From: Bacillota bacterium
GTDB lineage: Bacteria > Bacillota > Bacilli > Paenibacillales > NBRC-103111
Assembly: GCA_023391955.1 (NCBI GenBank)
Contig: JAEWAA010000237.1
Span: 1 to 12,189, forward strand
Direction of reading: 5' to 3'
DNA length: 12,189 nt
Each line of letters begins with the position of its first letter. The stretch's first letter is position 1. The notes below the pieces were generated by a model. The model made no database searches and was not told the origin of the DNA. It saw only the letters and a list, made by a program, of their open reading frames with translations. Both the position numbers and the translations under genes were made by a program. Positions 1 to 6,995 of this stretch are shown here, piece by piece.

Positions 1-528
1 CGGCTGGAGGAGCTGGGCTACAGCGTGTTTACCATGCCGGTGGAGCCGCTTCCCCATATGTACGAAACGCTGGAGGAGCTGAAGGAGGCAGGCCATGAGC
101 TGTATCTGCATACCGGCGGCGAGGAAAAGAACCAGTGGCGCAAAATCACCCAGCTGCAGCTTGCGGCGTACTTTGACAACCGGGTGTTTATATCCCGGCA
201 CAAGGACGTGGAGGCGCTGGCCAAAATCATGGACAAGACGGATTTTGACCCCACGATCACCTGGATGGTGGGCAATTCCCTGCGGACGGATATTATTCCC
301 GGCTTGGAGCAGGGAATTCATGTCATCTACATCCCTGCGCCCAATGAATGGCATTACAATGTGGTGGATATTACGGTGAAGCCCAAGGGGGCGTTCCTGA
401 CGCTGAACAGCTTGAATCAGGTGCCGGCTGCTATCCGCGAGTATATCCAGGGGCATGGTCAGGGCGGATTCCGCGCAGCTATCTCTAGCGGCACGGAGGA
501 AACCTGGTCCAGCGCACCGTCTACTTAA
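1..528 (+). CDS. HAD-family hydrolase, 3' part (5' end outside window)
   Basis: The reading frame is open from base 1 and stops at TAA 526-528, giving 175 residues of a protein whose start lies upstream. The visible part fits the core of a haloacid-dehalogenase-like phosphatase: a segment reading LYLHTGG (motif II region, with the Thr that binds the phosphoryl group), a downstream Lys/Arg-rich helix, then VGNSLRTDI (bases 268-294), which matches motif IV in the variant where GNS-x3-D replaces GD-x4-D. After it comes the usual Gly-rich helix and the strand HVIYIP. The motif I nucleophile (DxDxT) must lie upstream. HAD proteins of this type are cytoplasmic phosphatases acting on small phosphorylated metabolites; the substrate cannot be told from the sequence. 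An internal ATG at 34-36 is not a credible start because the fold would be cut. The last 25 or so residues are low-complexity and probably not part of the domain. Confidence 0.85.
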   Translation, partial: RLEELGYSVFTMPVEPLPHMYETLEELKEAGHELYLHTGGEEKNQWRKITQLQLAAYFDNRVFISRHKDVEALAKIMDKTDFDPTITWMVGNSLRTDIIPGLEQGIHVIYIPAPNEWHYNVVDITVKPKGAFLTLNSLNQVPAAIREYIQGHGQGGFRAAISSGTEETWSSAPST

Positions 529-577
529 AGGAGAGGGAGTTGGCGGCGGCCGGCGGTTCATGCTTGATCGGATTCTT

Positions 578-606
578 TTGATGAGTGGACAATATGAGGT
601 TATAAA
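578..606 (+). promoter_or_regulatory. Candidate sigma-A promoter for the GerM-like gene
   Basis: TTGATG at 578-583 and TATAAA at 601-606 are separated by exactly 17 bases, a good fit to a vegetative -35/-10 pair. It lies about 90 bases before the GerM-like start codon and just after the HAD gene. GerM in Bacillus subtilis is, as I recall, a mother-cell (sigma-E) gene; I looked for a sigma-E pair and saw only a poor candidate around TATACATA (622-629). The assignment is inference from sequence match. Confidence 0.5.
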
Positions 607-655
607 ATGCGGCCAGGCCCGTATACATATAGTACAAGTTGAACAAGTCCACTAT

Positions 656-675
656 CCGCGGGGCAAGCTCCGCGG
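656..675 (+). promoter_or_regulatory. GC-rich hairpin in the GerM-like leader
   Basis: CCGCGGGG (656-663) pairs with GCTCCGCGG-side bases 668-675, forming an 8-bp stem with one G-U pair and a CAAG tetraloop. It ends 8 bases before the AGGAGGA ribosome binding site (684-690). It has no T-run, so it is not a terminator. It could influence ribosome access or mRNA stability; no function is shown. Confidence 0.4.
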
Positions 676-697
676 CAAACAAGAGGAGGATTCAGGC

Positions 698-1732
698 ATG
701 AAACTGCAAACCGTGCTGCGGCTGGCCGCTGTGGCAACCGTCACCGCCATGCTCTCCACCGGCTGCTCCCTGATTAACAAAAAAGAGGGGGCCCAATCCA
801 TTGATCCGCCTCCCACCGGAGCGGATGCCGCGGTTCAAACCTCCGCCGTTCCCGTTAACGCCGAAACCGGCAGGCAGGTAACCCTTTATTTCAAGGACCC
901 CAAGGGTATGGTGGCACCGTTATCGGTGTACATCCCGAAAACCCTGGAGGTGGCGCGCAAGTCTCTGGAGTATATGGTAGAAGGGGCTGCCGCCGTTCCC
1001 ACCGGCTTCCAGGCCGTTCTGCCCAAAGGCACCGCCATCAAGGGCATTGATCTGAAGGCCGACCAAAAGCTGGCGGTGGTGGACTTCTCCAAGGAGTTCA
1101 ACAACTACAAAGCCGAGGACGAACGGAAGGTTCTGGAGGCGGTGGTATGGACGCTGACGGAGCTGGACAATGTGGAGAAGGTCTCTCTCCGGGTAGAGGG
1201 CAAGGAGCTGAAGGAGATGGCTCTGGCCAAAACCCCGGTAGATTCAGTGATGAGCCGGGCCATGGGCATCAACCTGGAATTCGGCAGCGGGCTTAACCCC
1301 GGCCAGTCCGTTCCGGTTACGCTGTACTTCCAAAACAAAACCGCCGAGGAATTCAGCTACTATGTGCCGGTAACCCGTATGGTGAAACGGACTGAGGATG
1401 TGGCCGCCGCAGCTGTGGAGCAGCTTATTAAGGGCCCGGACAGCAGCAAGGGTCTGGCCTCCGTGCTGGCGCCGGACACCGGACTGCTGCAAATCCAGCT
1501 GTCCCAGGACAACACGGTGGTTACCGCCAACTTTAACGATAAGCTGCTGGGCTCCGATAAGCTGATCCCGGCCAGCACGGCCCAGGCGCTGATTCTGTCC
1601 CTGACGGAAACAACCGGCGCGGGCAAGGTGCAGCTGATGGTCAACGGCGATACCAAGGTGTCCGCCACCGACAAAACCAGCTATGCCAAGCCGGTAGCTG
1701 CACCGGACCATATTAATCCCGCCAAGATGTAA
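698..1732 (+). CDS. gerM: GerM-like sporulation lipoprotein with two GerMN domains
   Basis: The 344-residue protein begins at ATG 698, chosen because AGGAGGA (684-690) sits 7 bases upstream and the N-terminus is then a lipoprotein signal: a hydrophobic stretch (residues 7-19) ending in LSTGC with Cys23 as the lipidation site. The frame is open further upstream to 455 but that part is unlike a signal peptide. Two copies of the GerMN domain follow a short linker: residues about 60-170 (starts VTLYF, ends VSLRVEGKEL) and about 206-322 (starts VTLYF, ends VQLMVNGDTK). GerM is known to be needed for Bacillus sporulation and germination; it helps anchor the SpoIIQ-SpoIIIAH channel in the space between forespore and mother-cell membranes. 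Length is close to the B. subtilis protein. The -3 lipobox residue is Ser, with Leu one position earlier, which is slightly off consensus. Family assignment is secure; orthology to GerM proper is likely but inferred. Confidence 0.88.
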   Translation: MKLQTVLRLAAVATVTAMLSTGCSLINKKEGAQSIDPPPTGADAAVQTSAVPVNAETGRQVTLYFKDPKGMVAPLSVYIPKTLEVARKSLEYMVEGAAAVPTGFQAVLPKGTAIKGIDLKADQKLAVVDFSKEFNNYKAEDERKVLEAVVWTLTELDNVEKVSLRVEGKELKEMALAKTPVDSVMSRAMGINLEFGSGLNPGQSVPVTLYFQNKTAEEFSYYVPVTRMVKRTEDVAAAAVEQLIKGPDSSKGLASVLAPDTGLLQIQLSQDNTVVTANFNDKLLGSDKLIPASTAQALILSLTETTGAGKVQLMVNGDTKVSATDKTSYAKPVAAPDHINPAKM

Positions 1733-1777
1733 GCCAGGCGTGGAAGGGGGGCCAGATCTTGGCCCACCCGCTTATAC

Positions 1778-1815
1778 AGCAGTCTGCCCGAGTCCCCTCC
1801 GGCAGGCTGCTTTTT
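1778..1815 (+). terminator. Rho-independent terminator of the GerM-like gene
   Basis: AGCAGTCTGCC (1778-1788) pairs with GGCAGGCTGCT (1801-1811) over 11 bp with one G-U pair, around a 12-base loop, followed directly by TTTTT (1811-1815). It lies 46 bases after the stop codon. There is no T-run on the other strand, so it works in the plus direction only. A smaller hairpin without a T-run (GGGCCA 1749-1754 with TGGCCC 1760-1765) precedes it. Confidence 0.85.
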
Positions 1816-1901
1816 GCGTTGGGGCGGGGCGTGGATGCTGAGCTGAGCGTGGCTGCAAAGCCTTGACTGGGTGGGTGCCGGCTGGCAGCTCGCTGAGCGT
1901 T

Positions 1902-1980
1902 AGTTCCACGCCGCCCTGCTGCTCTGCCAGTTCCACGGCGCTCGCTACTCTGGCAGTTCTGCGTCCGCCCGGCTGGGGAT
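1902..1980. repeat. Imperfect tandem repeat, three copies of about 26 bp
   Basis: AGTTCCACG begins at 1902 and again at 1929, and a decayed copy AGTTCTGCG begins at 1955. Each is followed by a C/G-rich stretch containing CTCTG or similar, so the period is 27 then 26 bases. No reading frame is supported here. This is part of the 461-base gene-free stretch 1733-2193, which otherwise holds the terminator and the 183-bp element. Confidence 0.45.
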
Positions 1981-1985
1981 TTGGC

Positions 1986-2168
1986 TAACGGAACTCAGCG
2001 ACCCTTAGCGGCGCAAAAGTTCACTTTTGGAAATGTAACGGAACTGAGAGCACCTTAGCGGGGGAAAGAGGCGGAATGTGCACACAAATCAGCCTTTAAG
2101 CGCTTCTCAGTTCCGTTAAATCTGGAAAACAACCCAATTAGTTGGTTAAGAGCCTCTAAGTTCCGTTA
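1986..2168. repeat. 183-bp inverted four-unit intergenic element (copy 1)
   Basis: Four copies of one unit are present: TAACGGAACT, one variable base, AG, five variable bases, CTTA. Two read forward, starting at 1986 and 2036. Two read on the minus strand, with their 5' ends at 2118 and 2168. All fixed positions match in all four units. Starts are 50 bases apart within each pair and the whole is symmetric about position 2077. The inner pair can form a 14-bp stem (bases 2036-2049 with 2105-2118) and the outer pair a 10-bp stem. It lies between the 3' ends of two converging genes, 26 bases from the AraC-gene stop codon. I know of no named family with this geometry. Confidence 0.85.
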
Positions 2169-2193
2169 CGCCAGCTGCTCCCCCACCCACCAG

Positions 2194-3045
2194 CTAATTC
2201 CCCTCGTTATGCAGATTCCTAAACTCCAGCGGAGTCATCCCCTCCCGCTCCCGGAAGCACCTGCCGAAGTAGCTGGTTTGGGAGAAGCCTACCTCCAGCG
2301 CGACGGTTTTGACGGGCAGGCCGGTGGTGGCCAGCAGGCGTTTGGCGTGGAGCAGCCGGGCTTCCAGCAGGAAGTCGGGGAAGGACATGCCGAAAGCGGC
2401 GCTGAAGGTCCGGCTGAAATGATGGGGACTGTATCCTGCTACGTCAGCCGCTTCCTCCAGCGTCACAGGCTCATGGCTGTGGGCCCGGACATAGTTGGCT
2501 GCTGTCCGGAGCTTGTCCGCAGACAGATTGGCCGGGACGTTCAGTTGGGTGGCGGTGGTTTGCAGCCGGGTCAAAAGCTCGTACAGGGTGGCGGCCACGC
2601 TGTGTTCATCATCCACCTGATAGTCCCGTCCCAGCTCCAGCAGATTCTCCATCAGGGTCTCGATGGGAGCCAAACGGGACAGTCCGAACAGCCAGGGTTC
2701 GTCCAGCCCTTTGCCGTTCAGCAGCTCCTCCAGATGCGCCCCGTAGAAATGGACCCACCGGATGCTCCAGGGGTCACTGGAATCCGACTGGTAGGTTTGG
2801 CGGAGTCCGGGTCCATACAGGAAACCCTGTCCCCGGGTCAGCTCGTAGGACTTGGTTCCGGTGTGGAGATAACCCTTGCCCTCCAGCACAATATGCAAGT
2901 TATAGTTCCGGTCCATATTGTTCTCGGTAGTCCGGTATTCCCGGTTGACCCGGTGCTCGGGAAAATCGCTGTAGCCTCCCACAAAATCCGGAAAGCAGAT
3001 AAACCGGGGAAAAACCGGCTTGGGTAAATAGATGTGCTCGTGCAT
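2194..3045 (-). CDS. AraC-family transcriptional regulator
   Basis: The 283-residue protein has the standard AraC/XylS layout. An N-terminal cupin-like sensor domain (about residues 20-160, with the beta-strand pattern around NLHIVLEGKGYLHT and RGQGFLYGPG) is joined to a C-terminal DNA-binding domain with two helix-turn-helix motifs: about 195-215 (VTLEEAADVAGYSPHHFSRTF) and about 245-266 (VKTVALEVGFSQTSYFGRCF), ending in the family signature GMTPLEFR. The start at 3045 has AGGAG (plus-strand CTCCT 3053-3057) 7 bases upstream. It is divergent from the GH42 beta-galactosidase gene across 178 bp, the usual arrangement for a sugar-sensing activator and its target. Two 17-bp direct repeats in that gap are the likely binding sites; one overlies the -10 box of this gene, suggesting autorepression. 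The ligand is not known; a galactoside or galactose is inferred from the neighbour. Confidence 0.92.
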   Translation of the reverse strand: MHEHIYLPKPVFPRFICFPDFVGGYSDFPEHRVNREYRTTENNMDRNYNLHIVLEGKGYLHTGTKSYELTRGQGFLYGPGLRQTYQSDSSDPWSIRWVHFYGAHLEELLNGKGLDEPWLFGLSRLAPIETLMENLLELGRDYQVDDEHSVAATLYELLTRLQTTATQLNVPANLSADKLRTAANYVRAHSHEPVTLEEAADVAGYSPHHFSRTFSAAFGMSFPDFLLEARLLHAKRLLATTGLPVKTVALEVGFSQTSYFGRCFREREGMTPLEFRNLHNEGN

Positions 3046-3065
3046 AGGGCAGCTCCTGATTAACG

Positions 3066-3082
3066 CAACATTTTGATACTAT
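3066..3082 (+). promoter_or_regulatory. Direct repeat 1, candidate AraC-type operator
   Basis: CAACATTTTGATACTAT differs at one of 17 bases from the copy at 3130-3146. It overlaps the candidate -10 box (minus TATAGT, 3078-3083) of the AraC-family gene, so binding here would be expected to repress that gene. Tandem direct repeats of about 17 bp are a common form of AraC-family site. Confidence 0.6.
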
Positions 3083-3107
3083 ATTTAAGTTACCATAATA
3101 CATTCAA
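3078..3107 (-). promoter_or_regulatory. Candidate promoter of the AraC-family gene
   Basis: On the minus strand TTGAAT (plus 3102-3107) and TATAGT (plus 3078-3083) are separated by 18 bases. Transcription would begin near 3071, about 25 bases before the start codon. The -10 box overlaps direct repeat 1. Confidence 0.5.
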
Positions 3108-3129
3108 CAATACGCCGGAAATGGCATAA

Positions 3130-3146
3130 CAACATTTTAATACTAT
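3130..3146 (+). promoter_or_regulatory. Direct repeat 2, candidate AraC-type operator for GH42
   Basis: CAACATTTTAATACTAT matches repeat 1 at 16 of 17 bases in the same orientation, 64 bases away (about six helical turns, same DNA face). It ends 16 bases before the proposed -35 region of the beta-galactosidase promoter, a normal position for an AraC-family activator. Confidence 0.6.
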
Positions 3147-3162
3147 TCGCAGGATTTTGTCA

Positions 3163-3191
3163 TTTCAACCGGGTATCCCATTCGCTACAAT
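3163..3191 (+). promoter_or_regulatory. Candidate activator-dependent promoter of GH42
   Basis: TACAAT (3186-3191) is a good -10 box. The hexamer 17 bases upstream, TTTCAA (3163-3168), is a poor -35, which is typical of promoters that need an activator. The better match TTGTCA (3157-3162) is 23 bases away, too far to pair with it. Transcription would start near 3198, about 26 bases before the start codon. Confidence 0.5.
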
Positions 3192-3223
3192 GAAGGTGAC
3201 AAAGGACGGAAGGATGTGGGCGG

Positions 3224-5293
3224 ATGGAAAAATCCATACGTATGGATAAATTGACGCTGGGCGTCTGCTATTACCCGGAGCATTGGCCGGAGGCGCTGTG
3301 GGAGGATGATTTCCGCAGGATGCGCGAGATGGGCATTGTCGTGGTGCGGATGGCGGAATTTGCATGGGCGATTTTTGAGCCGGAGGAGGGGAAATTTGAT
3401 TTCGGCATGTTTCACCGGGTTCTGGAGCTGGCGCACCGTTATGGGCTGAAGGTGATTCTGGGCACACCAACTGCTGCACCACCTGCCTGGTTGACCCATA
3501 AATATCCTGAGGTGTTGAACGCGGATGTGACGGGGGAGCTGTACCGGCACGGTCTGAGGCGTCATACCAACTACACCAGCGCAAAATACCGGGAGCTGTG
3601 CCAGCGGATCGTCCGGCGGATGGTAGAGGCCTACAAGGATCATCCTGCTGTCATCGGCTGGCAGATCGACAATGAGTTTAATTGTCACATGGATGTGTTC
3701 TACGCCGAAACCGATCATGCCGCGTTCCGGGAATGGCTGAAGGACAAGTACGGGACGTTGGACAAGCTGAATGAGGCGTGGGGCACCGTATTTTGGAGCC
3801 AAACCTATACCGCCTGGGAGCAGGTGCACCTCACCCGGCATATGGTCAGCCGCTCTCCCAACCCCCATTTGGCCCTGGACGAAAAAAGATTCATCTCAGA
3901 CGTTACGATTTCCTTCGCCAGGCTGCAGACAGAGATTATCCGGGAGCTGGCCCCGCATCATTGGATTACCACTAACGGCATGTTCGGGCATCTGGACAAC
4001 CATGAGCTGACAGAGGAATTGCTGGATTTTTTCTCGTATGATTCCTATCCGCAGTTTGGCTCCTTGGATGCGGTCAATGAGGAGGCGCCGCTTCTGGACC
4101 GGGCATGGAGCATGAAGCTGTCTCAGGTCAGGTCCATTTCGCCAAACTTCTGCGTCATGGAGCAGCAGTCCGGGCCGGGAGGTTGGGTGGACGCTATGGC
4201 CATGGGCACACCCAGGCCGGGGCAAATCCGTTTGTGGTCCTACCAGTCCGTGCTCCACGGAACGGACTTGTTGGTTTATTTCCGCTGGCGCACAGCTACG
4301 GTAGGCACTGAAATTTATTGGCATGGGATAAATGATTACCACAACCGGCCCAACCGCCGCGTGCGGGAGGTGACACAGATCGGTGGAGAATTCGCCAGCC
4401 TGGGGAACAGCTTGATCGGAACCGCCTACCAGGCAGAGGTGGCCATCATGCAGGATTACGACAACAGTTGGGACGGGGAGCTGGATGCCTGGTGCGGTCC
4501 GCTCCAGCGGCGGAGCGTCCGGGCCTGGTACAAACGCCTCCAGCAACGCCATATTCCGGCGGATATGATCACACTGCGTGCAGCCACTCCACTGGAGGAG
4601 CTGGCCGCATACAAGGTCATTGTGTATCCGCACCCGGCAATCATGACGGACGAGACGGCGGCGCTCCTCACCCGGTTTGTGGAGCAGGGGGGCATTATTA
4701 TCTTCGGCGCCCGGACCGGGTTCAAGAATATCCATGGCCACTGCTACATGCGGCCGTTCCCGGGACCGGTTGCCGGACTGTGCGGTATCACCGTGGAGGA
4801 TTTCACCCTGGTGAAGGGAACGGTTGCCCCGGCGGAGCTGCGGTGGAAGGATGGCCAGCTGGAAGCGGGAACCAAAGCCGAAGGCTTTAACGAAATTCTG
4901 CAGGTGGAGGATGCGGATACGGAGGTCCTAGCGGAATACGCCAGCGAATATTATGCGGGCAAACCTGCTCTGACACGGCGGTCCGTGGAAAAGGGGCAGG
5001 CTTGGTATTATGGCGCAGCTTTTTCGGAAGCGGTGGTGGATGCCATTGCCGATGAGCTGGGGTTGGTGTCCCCGGCAGCTGACTTTCTGGAGGCTCCCGC
5101 GCAGGTGGAGCTGGGCATCCGGGCGGCAGGGGACAAACGTTTCCTGTTTGTCCTGAACTATTCCGGGGAGCCTGCTCCGGTGCAGCTGAAAACCACGCTG
5201 AAGGACCTGCTGTCGGGAGCGGTCCTGGAGCAGGACACCTCCTTGCCTCCGTACGGCGTGTGGATTCTGGAGCTGCCGAAAGTAGCGGAGTAA
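3224..5293 (+). CDS. GH42 beta-galactosidase
   Basis: The 689-residue protein matches glycoside hydrolase family 42 throughout. Residues about 8-390 form the TIM-barrel domain, opening with GVCYYPEHWPEALWEDD. The acid/base Glu is E151 in IGWQIDNEFN and the nucleophile Glu is E313 in VMEQQSGPGGW, followed by the family segments RPGQIRLWSYQSVLHG and FRWRT. Residues about 400-610 form the trimerisation domain and the rest a small beta domain. Length is usual for the family. GH42 enzymes remove terminal beta-galactose from short oligosaccharides, normally as cytoplasmic trimers; no signal peptide is seen. The start at 3224 is preceded by AAGGA (3210-3214) 9 bases upstream; the in-frame ATG at 3242 has no ribosome binding site. 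The zinc cysteine cluster of some GH42 enzymes is missing: only C154 remains after NEFN. It is divergent from, and probably activated by, the AraC-family gene. No strong T-tailed terminator follows; a repeat element lies downstream. Confidence 0.95.
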   Translation: MEKSIRMDKLTLGVCYYPEHWPEALWEDDFRRMREMGIVVVRMAEFAWAIFEPEEGKFDFGMFHRVLELAHRYGLKVILGTPTAAPPAWLTHKYPEVLNADVTGELYRHGLRRHTNYTSAKYRELCQRIVRRMVEAYKDHPAVIGWQIDNEFNCHMDVFYAETDHAAFREWLKDKYGTLDKLNEAWGTVFWSQTYTAWEQVHLTRHMVSRSPNPHLALDEKRFISDVTISFARLQTEIIRELAPHHWITTNGMFGHLDNHELTEELLDFFSYDSYPQFGSLDAVNEEAPLLDRAWSMKLSQVRSISPNFCVMEQQSGPGGWVDAMAMGTPRPGQIRLWSYQSVLHGTDLLVYFRWRTATVGTEIYWHGINDYHNRPNRRVREVTQIGGEFASLGNSLIGTAYQAEVAIMQDYDNSWDGELDAWCGPLQRRSVRAWYKRLQQRHIPADMITLRAATPLEELAAYKVIVYPHPAIMTDETAALLTRFVEQGGIIIFGARTGFKNIHGHCYMRPFPGPVAGLCGITVEDFTLVKGTVAPAELRWKDGQLEAGTKAEGFNEILQVEDADTEVLAEYASEYYAGKPALTRRSVEKGQAWYYGAAFSEAVVDAIADELGLVSPAADFLEAPAQVELGIRAAGDKRFLFVLNYSGEPAPVQLKTTLKDLLSGAVLEQDTSLPPYGVWILELPKVAE
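3232..3247. promoter_or_regulatory. Perfect 16-bp palindrome at the start of the GH42 gene
   Basis: ATCCATACGTATGGAT is its own reverse complement. It covers codons 3-8 of the GH42 gene and includes the second in-frame ATG (3242). It could be a regulator site or an mRNA hairpin (6-bp stem, ACGT loop) near the initiation region. There is no direct evidence for either. Confidence 0.4.
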
Positions 5294-5408
5294 GGTTGTT
5301 GACGGAAGTGGAAGAAGGTGCTGCTGTCAGCTTCAGTCGTCGGGTAGTAGCGTTGTGCCCTGATCGCCAGAGGGCCTGATCCTGTGCTGATTGCCCTTCT
5401 GCGTATTC

Positions 5409-5527
5409 TAACGGCGGCAGGAGCCGCTATTTGGCGGAAAAACGGGATGGGGAAATTGTAACGGAAGTGAGCGCCGCTATTTGCCTCCGAAACGGGCATT
5501 TCTTGCCCAATTGGTGTAAATAGCGGC
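5409..5527. repeat. 183-bp inverted element, copy 2, left part (cut by the IS)
   Basis: Two forward units, 5409-5433 and 5459-5483, each read TAACGG, eight variable bases, GCCGCTATTTG, and start 50 bases apart. The 3' part of a reverse unit, TAAATAGCGGC, follows at 5517-5527; its remainder lies beyond the insertion sequence at 7033-7038. GCCGCTATTT (5473-5482) can pair with AAATAGCGGC (5518-5527), enclosing a second small stem GGGCA/TGCCC (5494-5498 with 5504-5508). Together with 7033-7088 this rebuilds the same geometry as 1986-2168. The stretch 5294-5408 shows only a weak hairpin (GCCCT 5357-5361 with AGGGC 5371-5375) and nothing else. Confidence 0.85.
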
Positions 5528-5535
5528 TCTGGCCG
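5527..5535 (+). repeat. Left target-site duplication of the IS
   Basis: CTCTGGCCG directly abuts the left inverted repeat and is repeated exactly at 7024-7032. Nine bases is within the range known for IS4-family insertions. Confidence 0.85.
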
Positions 5536-5563
5536 CACTAGCGATGCACTAAACGTAACATGG
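5536..5563 (+). repeat. Left terminal inverted repeat of the IS
   Basis: It begins CACTAGCGATGC and ends TAACATGG. It matches the right end at 24 of 28 bases, with mismatches at positions 13-15 and 20. Confidence 0.9.
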
Positions 5564-5697
5564 CTAGTTGGATGCCTAGAGATAGGGATAAACATGCTTT
5601 TGTTGAAAATATTTACATGTTCTTCTCTGCTCTTCATCAAAAAAGAGAATAGGCAGCTAAACATGGCGGCGTTTTCCTTTTTTTGGATATCTGTTTG

Positions 5698-6876
5698 TTA
5701 CTTCACGATGATTTTTTTGAGTACCTGTTCTTCCTTTGGCGGCCTGTCCACTACTTGTCGTCCTCTCGACGTTCGGGTGGGCTTCCTGTGTAAGGCCTCT
5801 TGGAATACTTTCCACTGAGCATGAGCGTAGATCCGAATCCATTGCAGTACGTCCCATACGGTTTTGGATGTTTGGGTCCGCAAGTGGATCAGCCTGCACA
5901 AGGCAAAGGCAATGAGAGCCAAGTACATTTGGTTCCAGATGCCCTCGGGCGAGTAGCTGAACACTTGGATTAGCCGTAAATGCTGTTTCATCCACTTGAA
6001 AAAAAGTTCAATGAGCCAGCGCTGCTTATATATCTGTGCGATTTCTACTGCGCTTCGGTTCCAGCAATTGGTCACCACATGGTAACACCGTCCATGTTCA
6101 TCCTCGAAGACCACAAGACGTACCGGAACCTTGCACTTATTCAGGATGACCTTTTGGTCGAAGGTGATGAAGGACTTGTCAGCCTTGGAAATTCGATAAT
6201 CCCGCCTGACGATCCATCGGGTACTTTCCCGGATGCGGCACACAAACAACAGGTTCTGCTCCGTCCATTTCTCAAAGTGCTCGTGTTTTTGGTAGCCGCG
6301 GTCCATGACATGAATCGCATCGGGGTCGGTCACCAACTCGACTGCAACTTCCGTTTCATTGACATCGGCAGTAGAGGCAATGATGCGATCCGGAAAAACG
6401 GTTGGCGAACGGTCCACTACCACACGCGTATGCATTTTGACGCCTTGTTTGCTTGACGAGCAATAAGCCCAGCCAGCCAGATGCAGCGGCAATTTCAACT
6501 CTGTGGCATCCACCAAGCATAATTTTCCTAGAGCCATCGGGGATTTCCCCTGCTGAAGGGCTTGAATTTGCTTCACTAAACCGACAAACAAGGCTTGCAG
6601 GGAAGAGGTGCAGAGTTTCGGTGTTTTCCGAGACAACGCGGAAGCGCTGATGGATTCGAGCTTTGTCAGTTTGCGCAAGGTCTTATGGGCATGAAGTTGT
6701 TCGGCGATTTGCTTGTAGGATCGTAAGTTTAAGAGCTGACCGACAACGTGCAACTGGATGGTCGAGCCGACAAACAATTGTTTCGCTCGATGATCATCCA
6801 GATCGGAACGATACTGGCCTATGTCAAGGAGACGAAGGCATTGACAAAGGGTAGACAAATTCGATATGTTATCCAT
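5698..6876 (-). CDS. IS4-family (DDE) transposase
   Basis: The 392-residue protein carries all three acidic catalytic residues of DDE transposases: D123 in LVDATEL, D192 in HVMDRGY and E290 in the IS4 signature Y-x2-R-x3-E-x6-K (Y283, R286, E290, K297 in IYKQRWLIELFFKWMKQ). The residues before D123 form the N-terminal DNA-binding region. The start at 6876 has AAGGAG (plus 6882-6887) 5 bases upstream. No frameshift or internal stop is present, so the enzyme should be functional. It would cut and paste the 1488-bp element by acting on the 28-bp ends. A hairpin just upstream of its ribosome binding site may limit translation. I do not recognise the exact IS name. Confidence 0.95.
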   Translation of the reverse strand: MDNISNLSTLCQCLRLLDIGQYRSDLDDHRAKQLFVGSTIQLHVVGQLLNLRSYKQIAEQLHAHKTLRKLTKLESISASALSRKTPKLCTSSLQALFVGLVKQIQALQQGKSPMALGKLCLVDATELKLPLHLAGWAYCSSSKQGVKMHTRVVVDRSPTVFPDRIIASTADVNETEVAVELVTDPDAIHVMDRGYQKHEHFEKWTEQNLLFVCRIRESTRWIVRRDYRISKADKSFITFDQKVILNKCKVPVRLVVFEDEHGRCYHVVTNCWNRSAVEIAQIYKQRWLIELFFKWMKQHLRLIQVFSYSPEGIWNQMYLALIAFALCRLIHLRTQTSKTVWDVLQWIRIYAHAQWKVFQEALHRKPTRTSRGRQVVDRPPKEEQVLKKIIVK

Positions 6877-6896
6877 GAGGGCTCCTTTTGTAAGGG

Positions 6897-6916
6897 GGAT
6901 GGATAACGCGCCATCC
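6897..6916 (-). promoter_or_regulatory. Leader hairpin before the transposase gene
   Basis: GGATGG (6897-6902) and CCATCC (6911-6916) can form a 6-bp stem with an 8-base loop, ending about 10 bases before the transposase ribosome binding site. Some insertion sequences use such leader structures to limit translation from outside transcripts. The role here is inferred by analogy. Confidence 0.3.
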
Positions 6917-6995
6917 TTCTACATTAGGAGTTTTTTTCAGCTTTGACCAGGTGACAACGTTCAAATTAACCCATATTTAGGAATATTGGATAATT

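Noticed and set aside
455..697. Upstream in-frame extension of the GerM-like gene
   Set aside because: It overlaps the HAD gene, runs through the promoter and leader, and would bury the lipoprotein signal. ATG 698 has an ideal ribosome binding site.
1986..2168. CRISPR array
   Set aside because: Unit starts are 50 bases apart, but there are only two per direction, in opposite orientation, and no cas gene is present.
2209..3027. 272-codon plus-strand frame opposite the AraC-family gene
   Set aside because: It is a Gly/Gln/Pro-rich shadow of a well-supported gene and matches no family.
5594..5818. 74-codon plus-strand frame in the left IS region
   Set aside because: It overlaps the transposase gene on the other strand and has no ribosome binding site or known motif.
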